Assembly (NCBI RefSeq): GCF_001889265.1
Contig: NZ_CP018151.1
Location: 3,410,001-3,474,000 of the forward strand
DNA length: 64,000 nt
Source of the DNA: Microbacterium sp. 1.5R
GTDB lineage: Bacteria > Actinomycetota > Actinomycetes > Actinomycetales > Microbacteriaceae
Reading direction: 5' to 3'
Positions 10,020 to 17,509 of the stretch are shown here, piece by piece; within the stretch, counting starts at the first letter, position 1; every line of letters starts with the position of its first letter. Both the position numbers and the translations under genes were made by a program. The notes under the pieces were generated by a model, which saw only the letters and a list, made by a program, of their open reading frames with translations, made no database searches and was not told where the DNA came from.

Positions 10020-10082
10020 ATGACCACCGTCTCTGTCGTGCCCTTCGCCGACATCCTTCCTCTCGAGGCCTCCCGCTCCTGA
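10020..10082 (+). CDS. 20-residue putative leader peptide before RIO kinase
   Basis: Short ORF starting with ATG at 10020 behind a strong GAGAGGA ribosome site (10004-10010). It reads MTTVSVVPFADILPL and ends at a TGA at 10080-10082, 35 nt before the kinase start. No rare-codon run or obvious attenuator was recognised. It could be a regulatory upstream ORF, a true micropeptide, or chance; the strong ribosome site and promoter in front favour translation. Confidence 0.45.
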   Translation: MTTVSVVPFADILPLEASRS

Positions 10083-10116
10083 TCCGCGCGTGGCCTCCCT
10101 CTTCAGGAGCCACACC

Positions 10117-11007
10117 GTGTCTGATCTGTTCGCTTCTTCCGAAGCATCCTCTTCCCGTCTCTCCGGTGCGTCGACCTTCGACGCCTCCCCCTTCGAATCG
10201 GTCCCGACGTTCGCCGATGTCGAGCCCGGCGACGGCCAGCGCTGGACCACCTGGCCGGCGATCACCCCCTCTGAACGTGGGCCGCTGCCCTGGCCGGCCT
10301 GGGTGGTGACGAGCGCCGGCGCGCTCGACACCGAACTCGGCATCCTGAAGACCGGCAAGGAGGCCGACGTGTTCCTGCTCGAACGGGCGGTGCCGGATGA
10401 CCCCGCCCAGCGCACATTGCTCGCCGCCAAGCGCTACCGCGACACCGATCACAGCAGCTTCCACCGCTCGGGCGTCTACACCGAGGGCCGCAGCACCAGG
10501 AACACCCGCGACACCAGGGCGCTCGCGAAGAAGAGCGAGCACGGCCGGGCGGTCGCCGCCCTGCAGTGGTCGTTCGCGGAGTTCGATGCGCTGTGCCGCA
10601 TGTGGGAGCTCGGCGCGCCGGTCCCCTACCCCGTGCAGGTCAACGGCACCGAGCTGCTGATGGAGTTCATCGGCGACGCGAGCGGGGTCGCGGCACCTCG
10701 CCTGGCGGCGGTGCGCAGCGACCGGGGCGAGCTGGCCGATCTGTACGACCAGATCGTCGACCTGATGCGGATCTTCGCTGCGGCGGGCTTCGCCCACGGC
10801 GACCTCTCGGCGTACAACCTGCTCGTGCACGACGGCCGGGTGCGGGTGATCGACCTGCCGCAGATCGTGGACATCATCGCGAACCCGCGAGGCCTGGATC
10901 TCCTGCACCGCGACTGCGTCAACATCTGCGACTGGTTCACCCGCCGCCGTGTCGAACGCGACCCCGAAGAGCTGTTCGCCGAGCTGCTCGCCGCGTCGTA
11001 CGCGTGA
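10117..11007 (+). CDS. RIO-type atypical protein kinase
   Basis: 296-residue RIO1-family kinase. It shows a flexible Ser/Glu-rich N-terminus and the nucleotide-binding start GILKTGKEADVFLL (about 75-88). An AAKRYRD segment carries the phosphate-anchoring Lys (about 105). The catalytic loop HGDLSAYNLLV has Asp 229 and Asn 234, and the metal-binding IDLPQ has Asp 246. All key RIO residues are present, so it should bind and hydrolyse ATP. Bacterial RIO targets are unknown. The GTG at 10117 is chosen because AGGAG lies 7 nt upstream. A 20-codon ORF precedes it in the same transcript. Confidence 0.88.
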   Translation: MSDLFASSEASSSRLSGASTFDASPFESVPTFADVEPGDGQRWTTWPAITPSERGPLPWPAWVVTSAGALDTELGILKTGKEADVFLLERAVPDDPAQRTLLAAKRYRDTDHSSFHRSGVYTEGRSTRNTRDTRALAKKSEHGRAVAALQWSFAEFDALCRMWELGAPVPYPVQVNGTELLMEFIGDASGVAAPRLAAVRSDRGELADLYDQIVDLMRIFAAAGFAHGDLSAYNLLVHDGRVRVIDLPQIVDIIANPRGLDLLHRDCVNICDWFTRRRVERDPEELFAELLAASYA

Positions 11008-11010
11008 GGG

Positions 11011-11042
11011 CGGCGCGCCTCGCACCGGCACCCGGCGCGCCG
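11011..11042 (+). terminator. hairpin after RIO kinase
   Basis: Inverted repeat CGGCGCGCC (11011-11019) / GGCGCGCCG (11034-11042), just after the stop. There is no T-run, as usual in high-GC genomes. Confidence 0.45.
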
Positions 11043-11067
11043 TCACCGTCCGTTCACCCCGCGCCGC

Positions 11068-11073
11068 CAGACT
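11068..11073 (+). promoter_or_regulatory. -10-like hexamer of Atg22-like carrier gene
   Basis: CAGACT, exactly 6 nt before the ATG at 11080; leaderless pattern. Confidence 0.4.
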
Positions 11074-11079
11074 TCGAGC

Positions 11080-12492
11080 ATGAGCGAATCCCCGCAGAGC
11101 GGCGCGGTGCCCGAGCCCGCTGCGACGGCCAACAGCGGCGCGGTCGGCGTGATCGGCCTCGACCTGCGCGGCGAGACACCGGCCCCGAAGAAGCAGGTCT
11201 ACTCGTGGGCGCTGTGGGATTGGGCGACGCAGCCTTTCAACACCGTCATCCTGACCTTCATCTTCACGGCCCTGTACCTCACGACCGAGGCTTTCCTGCC
11301 GGCGTCGATCGCGGGCCTCGACGCCAAGGATCCGATCCGCGAAGCCGCTGAGGCCGATCTCGCCTCGGGGCTCGGCCTCGGGTCGACGATCGCCGGCATC
11401 GCGATCCTCCTGATCGCACCGGTGCTCGGTCAGCGAGCGGATGCCGCGGGGCGCCAGAAGCTCTGGCTCGGGATCGGCACCGGCGCGCTCGTCGCCTGCA
11501 TGTTCGGCCTGTGGTTCGTCGAGCCGACGCCCGCGCTGTTCTGGCTGGGCGTCGCATTGATATCGGCCGGCTCTGTGTTCGGCGAGATCGCTGCCGTGAA
11601 CTCGAACGCGATGCTCGTCGGCATCGCGAACCCCAAGACCGTGGGCCGCATCTCGGGGCTCGGATGGGGGTTCGGCTACATCGGCGGGATCATCGCTCTC
11701 GTCCTGGTCGTCATCTTCTATATGCTCGACTGGTTCGGCCTGCCGGAGGACGGGGGGCTGCCCTTCCGCATCATCGCCGTCGGCTGCGCGATCTGGGCGA
11801 TCGTCTTCTCGATCCCGATCTTCCTCAACGTGCCGGAGCCGTCGCTCGGGCGCCCCGAGCGCAAGGTCGGCTTCTTCGCCTCCTACGGACTTCTCGTGAA
11901 GGACGTCGTCGGCCTCTACCGCAACCCCGAGACCCGTCAGACGTTCTGGTTCCTGCTGTCGAGCGCGGTGTTCCGCGACGGACTCGGCGGCGTCTTCGCC
12001 TTCGGGGCCGTCATCGCCAGCCAGGTGTTCGACTTCGCCTTCCTCGATCTCGTGATCTTCGGCATCGCAGCGAACCTCATCGCGGGCGTCTCGACGATCA
12101 TCGCCGGCCGCTACGACGACCGCTTCGGGCCGAAGCGCATCATCCTCATCTCGCTCGCCTCGATGGTGATCGCGGGGCTCGCCGTCTTCTTCCTCGTGGA
12201 TGCGGGCACGGTCGTGTTCTGGATCGGCGGCCTGCTGCTCTGCGCATTCGTCGGTCCCGCGCAGGCGGCATCCCGGTCGTTCCTCGCCCGCATCACCCCG
12301 GCCGGGCGCGAGGGCGAGATCTTCGGCCTCTACGCCACGACCGGGCGGGCGGCGAGCTGGATGGCATCCGGTGCGTGGACGCTGCTGATCGTGCTCTCGG
12401 GGTCGACGTCGTACGGCATCCTGGGCATCGTGCTGGTGCTGATCACCGGGTTCCTCCTGCTGCTGCCGGTGAAGGCGACACAGCGGGCCTGA
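11080..12492 (+). CDS. Atg22/UMF1-like MFS transporter
   Basis: 470-residue polytopic membrane protein resembling the bacterial branch of the vacuole-effluxer Atg22 (UMF1) family. A polar N-terminus is followed by YSWALWDWATQPFNTVILTF before helix 1, the usual opening of this family. About 12 membrane segments follow, with an insertion between helices 1 and 2 (residues 65-95). Family members are thought to export amino acids or small metabolites, but the substrate here is unknown. It is a single gene between the RIO kinase and the CDF transporter, with its own -10 6 nt before the ATG. Confidence 0.85.
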   Translation: MSESPQSGAVPEPAATANSGAVGVIGLDLRGETPAPKKQVYSWALWDWATQPFNTVILTFIFTALYLTTEAFLPASIAGLDAKDPIREAAEADLASGLGLGSTIAGIAILLIAPVLGQRADAAGRQKLWLGIGTGALVACMFGLWFVEPTPALFWLGVALISAGSVFGEIAAVNSNAMLVGIANPKTVGRISGLGWGFGYIGGIIALVLVVIFYMLDWFGLPEDGGLPFRIIAVGCAIWAIVFSIPIFLNVPEPSLGRPERKVGFFASYGLLVKDVVGLYRNPETRQTFWFLLSSAVFRDGLGGVFAFGAVIASQVFDFAFLDLVIFGIAANLIAGVSTIIAGRYDDRFGPKRIILISLASMVIAGLAVFFLVDAGTVVFWIGGLLLCAFVGPAQAASRSFLARITPAGREGEIFGLYATTGRAASWMASGAWTLLIVLSGSTSYGILGIVLVLITGFLLLLPVKATQRA

Positions 12493-12525
12493 TCCGATGG
12501 CCCGCGGACGTCGCAGCCCCGGGAG

Positions 12526-12531
12526 TAGCCT
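12526..12531 (+). promoter_or_regulatory. -10 hexamer of CDF transporter gene
   Basis: TAGCCT, exactly 6 nt before the GTG at 12538; leaderless pattern. Confidence 0.5.
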
Positions 12532-12537
12532 GACCGC

Positions 12538-13458
12538 GTGACGGTCATCATCGCTTTCCTCGCCAACATCCTCGTCGCGATCGCCAAGACGGTCGCGGCC
12601 GTGATCACCTCTTCCGCGTCGATGGTCGCCGAAGCCGCGCACTCGTGGGCGGATGCCGGCAACGAGGTCTTCCTCCTGATCGCCGACCGTCGCGGTGCGC
12701 GGGCGAAGGATGCCCGGCATCCGCTGGGCTACGGGCGCGCGGCGTTCGTCTGGTCGTTGATCGCGGCGTTCGGCATCTTCACCGCCGGCTCGATCGTGTC
12801 GATCATGCATGGTGTCCAAGAGCTGTCCGAGACGGGCCCGGTCGAGAGCCCGACCGTCGCGTACACCGTGCTCGGCATCGCATTCGTGCTCGAGGGCGCG
12901 TCGTTCACGCAGGCGATGGTGAAGTCTCGACGGTTGGCACGCGAGCGCGGATCGTCGACGTGGGACTACGTGCTCGACACCAGCGACACGACGCTGCGGG
13001 CGGTGTTCTTCGAGGACCTGGCGGCTCTGATCGGCCTCGTGATCGCGGCCGGCGCGATCGCGATGCACCAGGTCACCGGCGTCGCCGCATGGGATGCGAT
13101 CGGGTCGATCCTCGTCGGCATCCTGCTGGGTGTCGTGGCGGTCATCCTCATCGGACGCAACATCGCGTTTCTGGTGGGCTCCAACGCGTCGCCCGCGCTG
13201 CGTGATCGAGTCGGGCGGGCGCTGCTCTCGTCTCCGCAGATCCAGCGGCTCACGTATCTGCACATCGAGTACGTGGGCCCGAACCGCCTGTTCATCGTCG
13301 CCGAGGTCGACCTGACCGGTGACGCGCGTGAGCACGATGTGGCTCGAAGCCTGCGCGCGATCGAGCAGCAGATCGAGGCGCACGACGTCGTCGAGACGGT
13401 GGTGCTGTCGCTGTCGGTCGACGACGAGGAGTCCCTCGAGTTCGGGGCAGCTGTCTGA
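12538..13458 (+). CDS. cation diffusion facilitator transporter
   Basis: 306-residue CDF-family secondary transporter expected to export divalent cations such as Zn2+ or Mn2+ in exchange for protons. Helix 2 carries the metal-site pattern AAHSWADAGNE (His and Asp four apart). DTSDTTLRAVFFEDLAALIG lies near helix 5, where the canonical HxxxD is partly altered to TSDTT/EDLAA. The cytoplasmic C-terminal ferredoxin-like domain is complete and ends ESLEFGAAV. Metal specificity cannot be predicted. The GTG start is supported by TAGCCT 6 nt upstream. The stop codon falls inside a 22-bp tandem duplication. Confidence 0.87.
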   Translation: MTVIIAFLANILVAIAKTVAAVITSSASMVAEAAHSWADAGNEVFLLIADRRGARAKDARHPLGYGRAAFVWSLIAAFGIFTAGSIVSIMHGVQELSETGPVESPTVAYTVLGIAFVLEGASFTQAMVKSRRLARERGSSTWDYVLDTSDTTLRAVFFEDLAALIGLVIAAGAIAMHQVTGVAAWDAIGSILVGILLGVVAVILIGRNIAFLVGSNASPALRDRVGRALLSSPQIQRLTYLHIEYVGPNRLFIVAEVDLTGDAREHDVARSLRAIEQQIEAHDVVETVVLSLSVDDEESLEFGAAV

Positions 13459-13500
13459 GTTCATCCGGCACGCGCGAAGAGTTCATCCGGCACGCGCGAA
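13457..13500. repeat. 22-bp tandem duplication at convergent gene ends
   Basis: Two perfect head-to-tail copies of a 22-bp unit (13457-13478 and 13479-13500) beginning GAGTTCATCCGGCACG. The first copy overlaps the CDF stop and the second contains the stop of the convergent HNH gene, so the duplication separates the two 3' ends. Confidence 0.9.
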
Positions 13501-14961
13501 GACGGGCGGCCGCCGCGTTCTGCCCTGCGCCGAGGCGCTGAGTCTTGGGGTGCGCCATTGCTGTGCGGGGTCCCACCACCTCGGCCCTCGCACCTGCGGA
13601 ATGCCGTCATTCATCCGGATCTCCCACCCGGACGTTCCCAGACTCCGGTGGTGCCACCAGCACAACGGCACCCCGTTGTCGGTATGCGTCGGCCCGCCCC
13701 TGGCGTGTTCGGTGACGTGATGGATCTCGCACCACGATGCCGGGACATGGCACCCGGGGATGAGGCATTCTCTGTCGCGGGCGATGATCGCGCGACGTTG
13801 ATGCACGGTGAACACCCGATCGGTCGTCGTGATCCCGATGATCCGACCCTCGTCGAGGAGAACTCGCTGGATGGTGCCGGAGCATCCGACGTGGGAGGCG
13901 ACACCCAGAGGCAGTTGGCCCCACGCACCGCTGACGCTCGCACGCCCGGTGCCGTTCACGAGGTCGTTCGCATCCACCATCACGACCAGCACCGGTGCGG
14001 CGCCTCCGAGTGCGGGCATATCTCGATGACGGGCGGCGATCGCCAATGCCGCGGCGAGAGCATCATGACGCTTCTGCGCCGGCGTGCGGTCATCGATGAC
14101 GGCACGCGGATCGGAGTTGTACGGATCCTCGTCGCCGTCTGCCGCATCGCCGTCTTCCGCGTCACCGCGATCGGCCGCGGGCGTGAACGCGACGCCGGGC
14201 ATCGGCGGCCCGTCCCCCTTGGGGTTGTTCAGCGCATCGAGGATCAGCTCCAACTGCGCGGCGACCTCGGGCGTCAGGTATCCCTTGATCGACCGCAGCC
14301 CGTCTCGCACCCGCCCGAGGGTTATCCCCCGACGCCGGGCAGGCTCATCACCCGGCCCGTCTCCATCAGGGTCGAGCAGCGCGACCAGCGTCTCAGCAAG
14401 CAGCTTCAGCTCATCGAGTGTGGGCGCCGGGCCACGGACCTCCCCGTCGGGGCCCGCCTCGGCGTCAGGTCTGATGCCGCGAGCCGCGCGAGCGAGACAC
14501 GTGTCGGCGTCGAGCCGATCAGCGGCACCGATGCGATGCGACACCTTCTCGATCGGCTCTGTCGCGGCGAGCATCCCCGCGACTCCGATCACCCCATCGA
14601 GCAGCGCCTCCCGCAGCGCCGGCCAGCGAGCAGGCAGCCGATCGCCGGACACCAGATTCACGTCCCGGCGGACCAGAGCGACCACCTTGCCGACGCGCGT
14701 CGCCTCTCGCACGTCTGTCAGCAGGGTGCGCTGCAGCAGTTCGTTCTGAGTGCGGCACCCCGTGGCATGCGGGAAGTCCACCGCATCCCCTGCGGCGATC
14801 GTCTCGACCACCACGGCTTCGACCCGCCGGAACGCCGCGCTCGCAGCCTGCAGGACCTCGACCCGTTCTGCATCCGTAAGCCCCGCGAGCGCGTCGTCGG
14901 ACAGCACCTGATCGAGGTCGGAGACGACCTGATCGAGAAGGGCACGAGTGCGGGATGACAT
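13483..14961 (-). CDS. DUF222 / HNH endonuclease domain protein (13E12 type)
   Basis: 492-residue member of the DUF222-HNH family, which is strongly expanded in actinobacteria (the mycobacterial 13E12 repeat proteins). The N-terminal DUF222 helical region runs to about 300, with an acidic Asp/Gly-rich insertion near 270. The C-terminal HNH nuclease motif reads CLIPGCHVPASWCEIHH, then HTDNGVPLCWWHH. All zinc Cys pairs and catalytic His residues are present. Its role is unknown; it may be mobile DNA or a housekeeping nuclease. The ATG at 14961 is preferred, and a start 15 nt upstream is possible. The upstream region contains a repeated ATTCCGGAACAC element. Confidence 0.85.
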   Translation of the reverse strand: MSSRTRALLDQVVSDLDQVLSDDALAGLTDAERVEVLQAASAAFRRVEAVVVETIAAGDAVDFPHATGCRTQNELLQRTLLTDVREATRVGKVVALVRRDVNLVSGDRLPARWPALREALLDGVIGVAGMLAATEPIEKVSHRIGAADRLDADTCLARAARGIRPDAEAGPDGEVRGPAPTLDELKLLAETLVALLDPDGDGPGDEPARRRGITLGRVRDGLRSIKGYLTPEVAAQLELILDALNNPKGDGPPMPGVAFTPAADRGDAEDGDAADGDEDPYNSDPRAVIDDRTPAQKRHDALAAALAIAARHRDMPALGGAAPVLVVMVDANDLVNGTGRASVSGAWGQLPLGVASHVGCSGTIQRVLLDEGRIIGITTTDRVFTVHQRRAIIARDRECLIPGCHVPASWCEIHHVTEHARGGPTHTDNGVPLCWWHHRSLGTSGWEIRMNDGIPQVRGPRWWDPAQQWRTPRLSASAQGRTRRPPVFARAG

Positions 14962-15033
14962 GACTCCATCACACACGGGGCCACCGACATTCGAGCCCTG
15001 AAGTCAGCCTCTTTTCGGCCAGGTCAGAAGCAT

Positions 15034-15066
15034 ATTCCGGAACACTGGACATGCATTCCGGAACAC
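15034..15066. repeat. direct repeat of ATTCCGGAACAC, 21-bp period
   Basis: ATTCCGGAACAC occurs at 15034-15045 and 15055-15066, exactly 21 bp (two helical turns) apart. It lies between the HNH gene and the first MarR gene, and each copy contains the palindrome TTCCGGAA. A third exact copy lies at 50801-50812. The spacing suggests a protein-binding site. Confidence 0.5.
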
Positions 15067-15112
15067 CGGCGAGCGCCTACCCACACCGACCGCCAGTACC
15101 GCCACGCGCCAG

Positions 15113-15673
15113 TCAGTTCTCCCAGTTGTCGGCGAGCTTGTTCAGCAGCGTCGCGAGCTGATCGCGCTCCTCATCCGTGAATGCGGCGAGCGCCTTGCCG
15201 AGCGCCTCCCGCCGCTCGCCGCGCATGCCCCGAGCGACCTTGCGCCCTTCGTCCGTCAACGCGATGCGCGTGCGCCGCGCGTCGTCGGGGTCGGCCTCGC
15301 GGCGCACGAAACCGTGAGCGACCCCCTGTTGCACGAGCCGCGAGGCCCGGGGCTGATCGACTCCGATCGCCGCGCCGAGATCACTGACGCTGAGAGGAGC
15401 GGATGCCGCGGCGAGCGCCTCGAGCATCCGCATCCGCGCCGGGCCGCCGAAGCGTCCGGACGGGTCGTTCGCCCACGGCGGCATGCCGGGGTGCACAGGG
15501 TGCCCGCGTCCGTGACTCCCCTGCTCGAAGTGGTCAGGGTGGGGTCCGCCGTGCCAGCCGTGCGGCCCGCCCATCCCTCGCGATCCGCGACCACGGTCGC
15601 CGGGGCGCCTTCCGCGAAGGCGCGACAGGGCGCGGGCGATGGCCTCGGCGGGGTCGTTCTCTGCGGCGCTCAC
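15113..15673 (-). CDS. MarR-family regulator with His/Gly-rich N-terminal tail
   Basis: 186-residue winged-helix regulator. Residues 1-75 are a low-complexity Arg/Gly/His/Pro-rich tail containing runs such as GGPHGWHGGPHPDHF. From about 78 a MarR domain follows (ARMRMLEALAAASAPLSVSDLGAAIGVDQPRASRLV, then the wing ADPDDARRTRIALTDEGR). The His-rich tail might bind metal, which is inference only. The GTG at 15673 lies 6 nt from TAAAAT, a leaderless start. It diverges from a second MarR-like gene with a similar tail at its other end, and inverted repeats lie between them. Confidence 0.82.
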   Translation of the reverse strand: MSAAENDPAEAIARALSRLRGRRPGDRGRGSRGMGGPHGWHGGPHPDHFEQGSHGRGHPVHPGMPPWANDPSGRFGGPARMRMLEALAAASAPLSVSDLGAAIGVDQPRASRLVQQGVAHGFVRREADPDDARRTRIALTDEGRKVARGMRGERREALGKALAAFTDEERDQLATLLNKLADNWEN

Positions 15674-15679
15674 AGATCG

Positions 15680-15685
15680 ATTTTA
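15680..15685 (-). promoter_or_regulatory. -10 hexamer of first MarR gene
   Basis: TAAAAT on the minus strand, exactly 6 nt before the GTG at 15673. Confidence 0.55.
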
Positions 15686-15694
15686 CATGCGACT

Positions 15695-15744
15695 TGACAT
15701 GGATCTGCACTACATGTCACACTACATATACATGCATAGTGACA
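15695..15744. promoter_or_regulatory. operator region between divergent MarR genes
   Basis: AT-rich relative to its surroundings. It contains TGACATG (15695-15701) and CATGTCA (15713-15719) as an inverted repeat with an 11-nt spacer. A second repeat is formed by TGTCAC (15715-15720) and GTGACA (15739-15744). The ACATG core recurs several times. It is a likely shared operator for one or both flanking MarR proteins. Confidence 0.55.
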
Positions 15745-15778
15745 AGCACATGCTCCATGACATCTAAGGACTCCACCC

Positions 15779-16621
15779 ATGAACACCTCTGACACTCAGA
15801 ACACAGACAGCACCTCCCGCCCCTTCGGCTATTGGCTGAAGGCCGTCGACCGCCTGATGGCGGCCGAGTTCGACTCCGCTTTCGACGGCGAGCATGCAAG
15901 CCGCCGCGACTGGCGGATGCTGAACATCATCGACGGCACCGCGCCGGCCCGCCGCCCCCTCAACGCACACAAGCTGCACAGCCTGGTCGAGCGCGGCTGG
16001 GTCGTCGCCGATACCGACAGCGACCGCGGCTGGACGCTCACCGACGACGGCCGCGCGGCGAAAGACCGCCTCAGTGCCGTCGTCGACGGCATCCGCGCCA
16101 AGGTCACCGACGCGGTCGGGCCCGAAGACCTCGAGACCACACTGGCCACGCTCCAGCAGATCGCTCGCGCGTTCGGTTGGGACGAGCAGACGCCGCTTCC
16201 TCGTGGACGCGGCCGTCGCCGCGGCTTCGGCCGCCACGGTTTCGGACCCGGATTCGCCCCGGGGCGCGGTTTCGGCCGCCACCACCGACACCCGTTCGGA
16301 CGCGATCACGGTGTCGCACCCGATTTCGCGTCCGAGCACGAGCGCGACCTCGATCACGATTCGGATGCCGAGTTCCGCCGCCGCGAGTGCGGCCACCGCG
16401 GACACCCGGGCCACGACCGCTTCGCGGACGCACGCCGCTCACACCACGGCCACCACGGCCACCCGCGTGACATCGTGGAAGACCGTGACCACCGCCATGG
16501 TGGTCACGGTCACGGTGGGTTCGGAGACGTGCGTCACGGCGAGCACCGCGTCGCCCGCGCGGCGCAGCACGCCTACGAGCGCGGCTTCGACGCCGGCTTC
16601 TCCCGCGGCCGCGACGCCTGA
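15779..16621 (+). CDS. MarR/PadR-like regulator with long His/Arg/Gly-rich C-terminal tail
   Basis: 280-residue protein. Residues 14-135 form a winged-helix domain (FGYWLKAVDRLMAAEFDSAF, HKLHSLVERGWVV, SDRGWTLTDDGRAAKDRL) related to MarR/PadR regulators. Residues 140-280 are an extended tail rich in His, Arg, Gly, Phe and Asp, including HHGHHGHPRD and HRHGGHGHGGFGD. The tail resembles metal-binding or phase-separating low-complexity sequence; no function is known. AAGGA 8 nt before the ATG supports the start. It is divergent from the other MarR gene and followed by a clear terminator hairpin. Confidence 0.78.
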   Translation: MNTSDTQNTDSTSRPFGYWLKAVDRLMAAEFDSAFDGEHASRRDWRMLNIIDGTAPARRPLNAHKLHSLVERGWVVADTDSDRGWTLTDDGRAAKDRLSAVVDGIRAKVTDAVGPEDLETTLATLQQIARAFGWDEQTPLPRGRGRRRGFGRHGFGPGFAPGRGFGRHHRHPFGRDHGVAPDFASEHERDLDHDSDAEFRRRECGHRGHPGHDRFADARRSHHGHHGHPRDIVEDRDHRHGGHGHGGFGDVRHGEHRVARAAQHAYERGFDAGFSRGRDA

Positions 16622-16650
16622 GGCGTCACACCCGCATCCGCTGCACCCAG

Positions 16651-16682
16651 AACGCCCCGTTCGCTTCGGCGCACGGGGCGTT
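16651..16682 (+). terminator. terminator after second MarR gene
   Basis: AACGCCCCG (16651-16659) pairs with CGGGGCGTT (16674-16682), a perfect 9-bp stem with a 14-nt loop about 30 nt after the stop. Confidence 0.7.
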
Positions 16683-16762
16683 CCCGCGCGCCGGAACCGC
16701 ACCCCGAGGCAGCTCAAGCCAGGAGAACAGCGCCGACCCCGTCGCGAGCTGCGGAGAGGCGC

Positions 16763-16909
16763 CTAGCGCAGAGCGGGCAGAACGACCTCGTCGACGAGCC
16801 GCACCACCGCATCCGATTCGAGTGCGCGCCGCCGCAGGCTGACGCTGCCGAACGCGGCGCGAAGGTCAGGCGCCCGGTTCTTCCGGGTGGAGCAACCGGG
16901 AGGCACCGA
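16763..16909 (-). other. possible coding fragment downstream of DUF2283 gene
   Basis: An open minus-strand frame ends at a TAG at 16763 and has clearly coding-like codon use over its last 40 codons (AAFGSVSLRRRALESDAVV region). No good start is visible; a GTG near 16909 would overlap the DUF2283 gene out of frame. It may be the 3' end of a degraded gene or a chance open frame. No family is recognised. Confidence 0.3.
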
Positions 16910-17081
16910 GAATCTCGATGCCGAGCAGGTGGCCGTCGCGATCGAAGTCGAGAAACAGCTCACCGGAGATGTCGTCGGGCAGGTTCACCGCGACGGTTCT
17001 CGCGACCTCGCCATCCGCGATGGCTGCGCCCACCGTCACGTACGCGGCGTCGACCTCAGGGTCGCGTCGCAGCTCACCCAC
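16866..17081 (-). CDS. DUF2283 small protein
   Basis: 71-residue protein of the DUF2283 family, with the typical DPEVDAAYVTVG opening, a central Val/Ala/Asn strand and the C-terminal DFDRDGHLLGIEILGAS stretch. The function of the family is unknown. The GTG at 17079-17081 is selected because the family homology begins there. It also overlaps the stop of the upstream proline-repeat gene (GTGGGTGA, 17074-17081), implying translational coupling. It ends the dcd-membrane protein-DUF2283 run. An upstream in-frame ATG would extend it by about 10 residues. Confidence 0.7.
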   Translation of the reverse strand: MGELRRDPEVDAAYVTVGAAIADGEVARTVAVNLPDDISGELFLDFDRDGHLLGIEILGASRLLHPEEPGA

Positions 17082-17508
17082 GCCACAGAGTCGCGGCGGC
17101 GGCGACGACATCCGGGGCACCCGCCGGCTGCGCGAACGACACCGTCGTGCCGAGGTAGACCGCGCCGGCGATCGCCGCCGCGAGCAGCACGATGAGGAAG
17201 CCGAAGATCACCGCCGACAGCGCGCGGTATCCCCCGGATGTCGGCACCTCAGGTGCCACCGACGGCTGCGCCCAGTCGTCTGCCACCGGCGCCGGCTGAT
17301 CGCCCGTGAGGATCGCCGGCTTGGGCCGCGACCGGCGAGTGCTGGGAAGCATCGCCTCGGGCGGAGGCGGCGGAATGACGGCATCCGGAATCTCGGACTC
17401 CGCGGGAGGCGGCGGGATCACCGCATCCGGAACCTCGGACTCGGGCGGAGGCGGCGGAATGACAGCATCCTCCGGTCGGATGTACGGATCTCTGCTGTCA
17501 CTGCTCAT
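17074..17508 (-). CDS. small membrane protein with proline-rich repeats
   Basis: 144 residues. The N-terminal third holds three near-identical repeats built on DAVIPPPPxESE (about residues 14-50). A charged linker and one transmembrane helix (about 97-119, SAVIFGFLIVLLAAAIAGAVYL) follow, then a short C-terminal part. The proline repeats sit on the cytoplasmic side if the usual positive-inside rule holds. I do not recognise a family. It starts 1 nt after the dcd stop and overlaps the DUF2283 gene, so all three are co-transcribed. Confidence 0.68.
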   Translation of the reverse strand: MSSDSRDPYIRPEDAVIPPPPPESEVPDAVIPPPPAESEIPDAVIPPPPPEAMLPSTRRSRPKPAILTGDQPAPVADDWAQPSVAPEVPTSGGYRALSAVIFGFLIVLLAAAIAGAVYLGTTVSFAQPAGAPDVVAAAATLWRG

Positions 17509-17509
17509 C

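Noticed and set aside
9860..10054. N-terminal extension of the MFS carrier by 65 codons
   Set aside because: The extension covers the promoter region of the divergent kinase transcript and has no similarity to carrier N-termini; the ATG at 9859 is at the family start.
9961..13464. A 1167-codon minus-strand open frame across the RIO kinase, Atg22-like and CDF genes
   Set aside because: Antisense shadow. The plus-strand frames carry the recognised domains and normal codon positions; the long frame is only due to the high GC content. Same reasoning applies to other long opposite-strand frames.
13483..14961. HNH gene as part of a mobile intron or CRISPR system
   Set aside because: The DUF222-HNH architecture is a chromosomal actinobacterial family; no Cas genes, repeats of CRISPR type or intron boundaries were found.
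16763..16963. Complete small gene of 66 codons
   Set aside because: The first half is an out-of-frame reading of the DUF2283 gene. Only the last part looks coding, so it was kept as a low-confidence fragment.
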